Part shown: piece by piece, positions 63,101 to 64,000 of the stretch | How the letters are laid out: each line of letters begins with the position of its first letter | Position numbering within the stretch: position 1 is the first letter of the stretch | Assembly (NCBI GenBank): GCA_017506865.1 | Contig: JAFCMP010000045.1 | Span: forward strand, 186,001-250,000 | Reading direction: 5' to 3' | Source of the DNA: Tribonema minus | Taxonomy: Eukaryota; Sar; Xanthophyceae; Tribonematales; Tribonemataceae | DNA length: 64,000 nt | Notes under the pieces: model-generated | Database searches by the model: none | What the model was told of the DNA's origin: nothing | What the model saw: only the letters and a program-made list of their open reading frames with translations | Position numbers and translations under genes: made by a program

Positions 63101-63693
63101 GTGCCTGAATGATTTGCACTTGCTGAGGCCGTACGCAACTGTTTGGAAGGGCCTGAGGTAAGCAGCACAGCTGTGGGAGCAGCGGCAGTAGCAGCAGCGG
63201 CAGCAGCAGCAGCAACAGCGGCGGCAGCAGCGTCAGCAGCAGCAGTAGCGGCAGCAGCAGCAGCAGCAGCAGCGGCTCAGCTGACAGGTAGGTATGCATC
63301 AACCCAGCACGGCCGCCATTGCCTGCTGTGCCCCTGCCCCTCCCTTCCCTTGCCGCATTGCTCTTTCCTGAACAGCAAGTTGATGCCTACCACTCTCTCG
63401 TCGTTCACCACCACCCATTCCCTGGCCCAATGAACTCACAGGCAGTGCAACGGCTTTTGGCACACGGCGTGCGGGCGGCCGACATCACTCTCGCGAGGCC
63501 CGCTGATGCGCAGCTGCCGGGCGGCGGCGGTAGCGGCGGCAGCGCAGCAGCGGCAGCGGCAGAGGCGGATGCGGCAGCCAAGCGCACGAGATATCCGCCA
63601 GCGGCGGCGCCGGCGATCGTGGCAGCGATCAACGAGGAGCTTGCGAGGGCGGGCGTGAAGACCGTTGCGGGGTTTGAGCTCGCTAGCGTCAAG
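31666..63693 (+). CDS. CFAP61: CFAP61/FAP61, axonemal calmodulin- and spoke-associated complex protein (3' end beyond window)
   Basis: 29 exons: 31666-31878, 32556-32765, 34750-34905, 35536-35631, 36522-36595, 37701-37818, 39241-39339, 40281-40409, 40965-41071, 41566-41608, 42206-42295, 43839-43928, 44653-44738, 46726-46966, 48739-48882, 49051-49092, 50308-50507, 51473-51590, 52575-52652, 53021-53083, 54458-54580, 55768-55881, 56588-56630, 57496-57671, 59237-59344, 60377-60459, 61841-61961, 62733-62807, 63442-63693. Phases agree at every junction; about 1164 codons. Recognised CFAP61 text: CIEDHDDLLPIFE, QTYGEFYLADVISAQDDQN, NAFAVTLFCLEEQLQSRAVD, FPDRDYCVLTVP, ALYVMHRD, GRQVVGVLVADR, DPLFAGHSRFFLKE, ALYAMGRRDL, RVLVVGGGACALACLEGLAF, APYDLLVLCTGR and GVLVYGNS. 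The known role is in the complex at the base of radial spokes 2/3 that regulates dynein. An adenylate-kinase-like domain is inserted (exons 7-15). Start Met chosen because conservation begins there; 31525 is in frame. Confidence 0.94.
32930..33700 (+). repeat. Echo copies of the CFAP61 exon 2 donor edge
   Basis: The end of exon 2, including its Gly/Ser codon repeat and GAVEQMMRK, recurs at about 32965-33000, 33100-33215, 33340-33485 and 33575-33700. The triplet tract has expanded differently in each copy, for example agcagcagcaccagcacc at 33368-33405. Confidence 0.8.
34030..34749 (+). repeat. Array of about 200-bp units carrying the CFAP61 exon 3 acceptor edge
   Basis: Units near 34040, 34190, 34360 and 34555 precede the real exon at 34750. 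Each contains a VFTLLPEVDSVAAALP-like start, the cccgagacg phrase and the intron text gtcacatggcgatac, catacatcacgc(a/g)ttgtgaactcaa. The copies closest to the exon are least diverged. Confidence 0.85.
35385..35430 (+). repeat. Echo of the CFAP61 exon 4 acceptor edge
   Basis: The first 36 bases of exon 4 (LYCDRVGFTPTL) with a ctgctgcag acceptor occur about 150 bases upstream of the real exon and end in a potential GTAAAA donor. The flanking phrases cattactctgcgccctt and acatacatacatgtc are duplicated as well. Confidence 0.8.
36283..36421 (+). repeat. Echo of the CFAP61 exon 5 acceptor edge (about 137 bp unit)
   Basis: The unit 36283-36418 is repeated at 36420-36560, sharing cacatgggagatatacacag, gccgtgcagagcgaggctct and actcagacatatgg. 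The copy encodes SEALTQTYG with an intact GCAG acceptor. Confidence 0.8.
36915..36966. repeat. Interstitial CCCTAA tract in a CFAP61 intron
   Basis: taaccctaaccctaaggtac and neighbouring degenerate units form about six telomere-type CCCTAA repeats. Similar short tracts occur near 1270, 11430-11470, 17037-17090, 20055, 41820-41850, 49729-49752, 57720-57960, 58330-58385 and 58553-58580, in both orientations and mostly inside introns. Confidence 0.7.
37390..38510 (+). repeat. Echo copies on both sides of CFAP61 exon 6
   Basis: Upstream, the acceptor region (actgctgcgtcctt ... cag) recurs about four times between 37418 and 37690. Downstream, the end of exon 6 (LLQRCFELQAYDRLVK plus GTACTT) recurs at 37868-37910, 38030-38068, 38190-38232 and 38462-38508. 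The last one still has an acceptor-like cacagtgtctgctgcag and reads LLQRCFELQAYDRLVK without change. Confidence 0.85.
39347..39464 (+). repeat. Dispersed repeat of about 110 bp, copy 2 (in a CFAP61 intron)
   Basis: Second copy of the repeat at 22555-22670, with the shared phrases ggatcgtagagctctag, ggttagccgcaa(g/a)tgccttcca and gcggcaattggcca. It begins a few bases after the donor of CFAP61 exon 7. Confidence 0.6.
40510..40652. repeat. Near-perfect 70-bp tandem duplication in a CFAP61 intron
   Basis: The phrase actcctactggttgcgctca through gagttgtgtggagtgatgat occurs at 40514-40581 and again at 40584-40651 with almost no differences. It contains no exon-edge piece and is evidently recent. 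Confidence 0.85.
41100..41145 (+). repeat. Echo of the CFAP61 exon 9 donor edge
   Basis: tgcaacaagatgggtgagca repeats the exon 9 end (tcaacagaacgg|gtgagcattgc) about 65 bases downstream, with the following ctgcct text. Confidence 0.6.
42061..42180 (+). repeat. (CTG)28 trinucleotide tract just upstream of the CFAP61 exon 11 acceptor
   Basis: 28 uninterrupted CTG units (42061-42144) are followed by CCG, six more CTG and six CCG units. They sit 25-145 bases before the exon 11 acceptor, so the tract includes or replaces the polypyrimidine/branch region. On the opposite strand it is a CAG run. Confidence 0.95.
42500..42820 (+). repeat. Echo copies of the CFAP61 exon 11 donor edge
   Basis: Pieces of exon 11 (GRYCGSARHCHCPET frame aside, the DNA phrase attgtcatt...gagactcaaggtgcgac) recur near 42536-42570, 42645-42680 and 42765-42800, with the intron phrase gtagaccagt repeated at 42422, 42728 and 42892. 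Confidence 0.65.
43790..43838 (+). repeat. Triplicated polypyrimidine tract at the CFAP61 exon 12 acceptor
   Basis: The 12-base phrase cctttattcttg occurs three times in succession, the last ending in the CAG acceptor. An earlier related phrase (cctttctgttctt) lies at 43550, in a copy of the preceding taacgctgcc. Confidence 0.85.
44980..45640 (+). repeat. Echo copies of the CFAP61 exon 13 donor edge
   Basis: The end of exon 13 (VRARLEAHR plus GTATGTATG) and following intron recur at 44997-45030, 45232-45265 and 45600-45630, with a period near 240-370 bases. Intron phrases tgacatgacac, gtacagtgct(c/t)caggtg and gtcggcttcg are repeated with them. Confidence 0.8.
45980..46625 (+). repeat. Echo copies of the CFAP61 exon 14 acceptor edge
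   Basis: Three copies (about 45985-46045, 46262-46320, 46512-46605) of the exon 14 start (AGIDAFLHTYLAAGG) lie upstream of the real exon, with repeated intron text ccgattcgctggc, cgacaccccc and ctcgccctcataccccccc. The third copy reads AGIGAFLHTYLAAGGGAASV, nearly identical to the exon, with an intact GCAG acceptor. Confidence 0.85.
47070..47385 (+). repeat. Echo copies of the CFAP61 exon 14 donor edge
   Basis: The end of exon 14 (HIVERGGTLGCVH plus GTAAGTGGGG) recurs at about 47085-47140, 47245-47295 and 47332-47385, each preceded by ctgaaa(a)tccc(g/a)gcagtgtg. Exon 14 is therefore echoed on both sides. Confidence 0.85.
48155..48650 (+). repeat. Echo copies of the CFAP61 exon 15 acceptor edge
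   Basis: The exon 15 start (cag|gtgttggatggtgatgc) recurs at about 48160-48205, 48510-48550 and 48610-48650, with the preceding intron phrase gcatgcccttaccattaccg also repeated. Each copy has an intact CAG acceptor. Confidence 0.8.
50060..50200 (+). repeat. Echo copies of the CFAP61 exon 17 acceptor edge
   Basis: cccgcaggtggacttccttc at 50061 and cccaggtgtggacttcc at 50172 repeat the exon 17 acceptor and first codons (VDFLPHMFR), each after its own long C-run. Confidence 0.8.
50595..51155 (+). repeat. Four echo copies of the CFAP61 exon 17 donor edge
   Basis: The phrase encoding FGHALYVMHRD with a (A)G|GTCAG donor recurs near 50640-50690, 50790-50838, 50980-51030 and 51105-51150. Coding text and donors are intact in the first and third copies (the third has YVIHRD). 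TG microsatellites lie between them at 50738-50752 and 51083-51098. Confidence 0.85.
51730..52025 (+). repeat. Echo copies of the CFAP61 exon 18 donor edge
   Basis: The end of exon 18 (QRIAQYSDEADAILAAVQ) recurs at about 51825-51885 (QRIAQHSDEANATLAAVQ, in frame, with CAG|GTGCG) and partially at 51995-52022. The first copy is a nearly intact cassette. Confidence 0.85.
53300..53690 (+). repeat. Echo copies of the CFAP61 exon 20 donor edge
   Basis: gctgagcttgcagagatcaa ggtcag at 53409-53436 and shorter relatives at 53310-53330 and 53505-53530 repeat the end of exon 20 (VDELAEIK|GTCAG). Each is followed by cgctcagcg(c/g)...gcatgcctca and gcactgttgcagc text; the period is about 110-200 bases. 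Confidence 0.75.
55365..55660 (+). repeat. Echo copies of the CFAP61 exon 22 acceptor edge
   Basis: The exon 22 start (VMRLYDKTVLYWT) recurs at 55375-55412, 55494-55532 and 55605-55655, about 115-120 bases apart, each after a gcag- or ggtg-type acceptor. The intron phrase tgctgagc(g/a)ctgatgcaaa recurs between them. Confidence 0.85.
55882..56405 (+). repeat. Echo copies of the CFAP61 exon 22 donor edge
   Basis: The end of exon 22 (VVVWHMLPARPRRLPQ) recurs at about 55980-56028 and, decayed, 56340-56395. The adjoining intron unit (gtgcgccatcgatgtg ... cactttcacagagcttgtc-like) repeats near 55882, 56028, 56107 and 56222. Exon 22 is echoed on both sides. Confidence 0.8.
57752..58272 (+). repeat. 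Three tandem copies of CFAP61 exon 24 (Rossmann exon), period about 211 bp
   Basis: Copies 57752-57882, 57964-58091 and 58186-58271 repeat the region from AVHARVLVVGGG to TPGGLQ. Copy 2 has an extra G in the glycine turn and is out of frame, but keeps a GTGAGT donor. Copy 3 is in frame but its donor reads CAG|GCGAG. Copy 4 is truncated. TTAGGG tracts sit between the copies and no acceptor is visible before any of them. Confidence 0.9.
59510..59600 (+). repeat. Echo of the CFAP61 exon 25 donor edge
   Basis: ctgtccctggaaacgcacgt in exon 25 is echoed near 59552 as tgtccctggtcacccctgtt, followed by gggcagccgcattgta(atgag)c. The donor GT has become AT, so it could not be used. The downstream ctgac(c)ccacc phrase is repeated too. 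Confidence 0.65.
61290..61745 (+). repeat. Four echo copies of the CFAP61 exon 27 acceptor edge, period about 135 bp
   Basis: The exon 27 start (gcag|acaagacgccac ... cggctcggcctctgg) recurs at 61300, 61439, 61567 and 61701 before the real exon at 61841. Intervals are 128 to 140 bases. Intron text (cacacacgcagat-like, gaaatctgtc, ctcgtg(c/t)gactg) is repeated with it. Confidence 0.88.
62893..62930 (+). repeat. Echo of the CFAP61 exon 28 donor edge
   Basis: aacggcagctcgctgaaggc gctcacgg repeats the end of exon 28 (YGNSLKALT) about 110 bases downstream with a GTTAGAG donor-like sequence and the following gagcttg text. Confidence 0.75.
63175..63290 (+). repeat. (GCA)n-rich tract upstream of CFAP61 exon 29
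   Basis: A degenerate GCA/GCG triplet run of about 110 bases ends in cagctgacag|gtaggt. It resembles the Ala-rich codon repeat of exon 29 and lies 150 bases before that exon. It may be an echo of the exon's internal repeat or a simple microsatellite. Confidence 0.7.
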
Positions 63694-64000
63694 GTGACGT
63701 GCCTCCTGTAGCAGTTTATTGAATGCTTTTAATGGCAATCATTACCCTGTGGAGGTGTGGAAATAGGGCTTCTTCACTTCATTTCATGATGCGCATGATG
63801 GTCTCACAGAGATCTTAACGGATGGGTGGAGTGAGCACTGCAGTCGTTCAGGTGCCCTGAGCAGAGGTACAGCAGCCGCGGCGCCTGCGGCGTGCGCACC
63901 AACTATCAACAAGCTTGCAAAACGAACACAGTCCATGGTAATGAAGCTTAGCAGCGTCAGGCTAATGGATGTGCCACCTCCAGCACATGGGGCCAGTGTT

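Larger units (their letters stand above)
57496..63693 (+). other. CFAP61 Rossmann/pyridine-nucleotide-oxidoreductase-like region (exons 24-29)
   Basis: Exon 24 carries the dinucleotide-binding strand and turn ARVLVVGGGACALACLEGLA. Exon 25 ends LETHVRVVDGRVV. Exon 26 has the second FAD-type motif LPDGTIAPYDLLVLCTGR. Exon 28 has the NAD-type strand GGGVLVYGNSLKALT. Exon 29 carries RLLAHGVRAADITLARP and AINEELARAGVKTVAGFELA, interrupted by an Ala/Gly-rich loop. The remaining oxidoreductase-like sequence and the C-terminus lie beyond 64000. Confidence 0.88.

Overview
This window looks like nuclear DNA of a flagellated green alga, most likely in the Chlamydomonadales. The evidence is: spliceosomal genes with many introns, GC-rich exons rich in GCG, CTG and GGC codons, C-rich polypyrimidine tracts, TGTAA poly(A)-type signals, a ciliary radial-spoke gene, and many interstitial TTAGGG/CCCTAA tracts. 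I cannot name the species. Most coding sequence is in short exons of 40 to 250 bases, so I assembled the gene models by hand from protein motifs, GT/GC...AG junctions and reading-frame continuity.

Layout. (1) 1-4380, minus strand: 5' part of a mitochondrial p32/MAM33-family gene, four exons, running off the left edge. (2) 4381-7052: intergenic, with a (CA)n run and a head-to-tail pile of 5'-truncated LINE 3' ends (5001-6157). (3) 7053-7679, plus strand: an unrecognised intronless 208-residue protein with two RVxF-type motifs. (4) 9333-25308, minus strand: a complete enolase gene of 16 exons and 453 codons spread over 16 kb, with a basic organelle-type presequence. All exons are multiples of three bases, so every intron is phase 0. 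(5) 26362-31412, minus strand: a frameshifted LINE fragment, a second LINE 3' end, a gene for a protein with eight CxHG/CxxC repeats, a 190-bp tandem duplication ending in a related tail, and a small gene with two SH3/Tudor-like repeats. (6) 31666-63693 and beyond the right edge, plus strand: CFAP61/FAP61, a calmodulin- and spoke-associated-complex protein of the axoneme. It has 29 exons here (about 1164 codons), with an adenylate-kinase-like domain between its two conserved N-terminal regions and a Rossmann FAD/NAD-type region near the right edge.

The most striking property is structural. In nearly every intron of enolase and CFAP61, and in p32, the sequence next to the exon is tandemly repeated. 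Each copy carries a decayed piece of the exon edge together with its splice site (here called exon-edge echoes). The copies number 1 to 5 per edge and have periods of roughly 50 to 220 bp. They account for much of the intron length and for many of the long spurious ORFs on both strands. Enolase acts in glycolysis/gluconeogenesis, p32 in the mitochondrial matrix and CFAP61 in the axoneme; I see no functional link among the neighbours.
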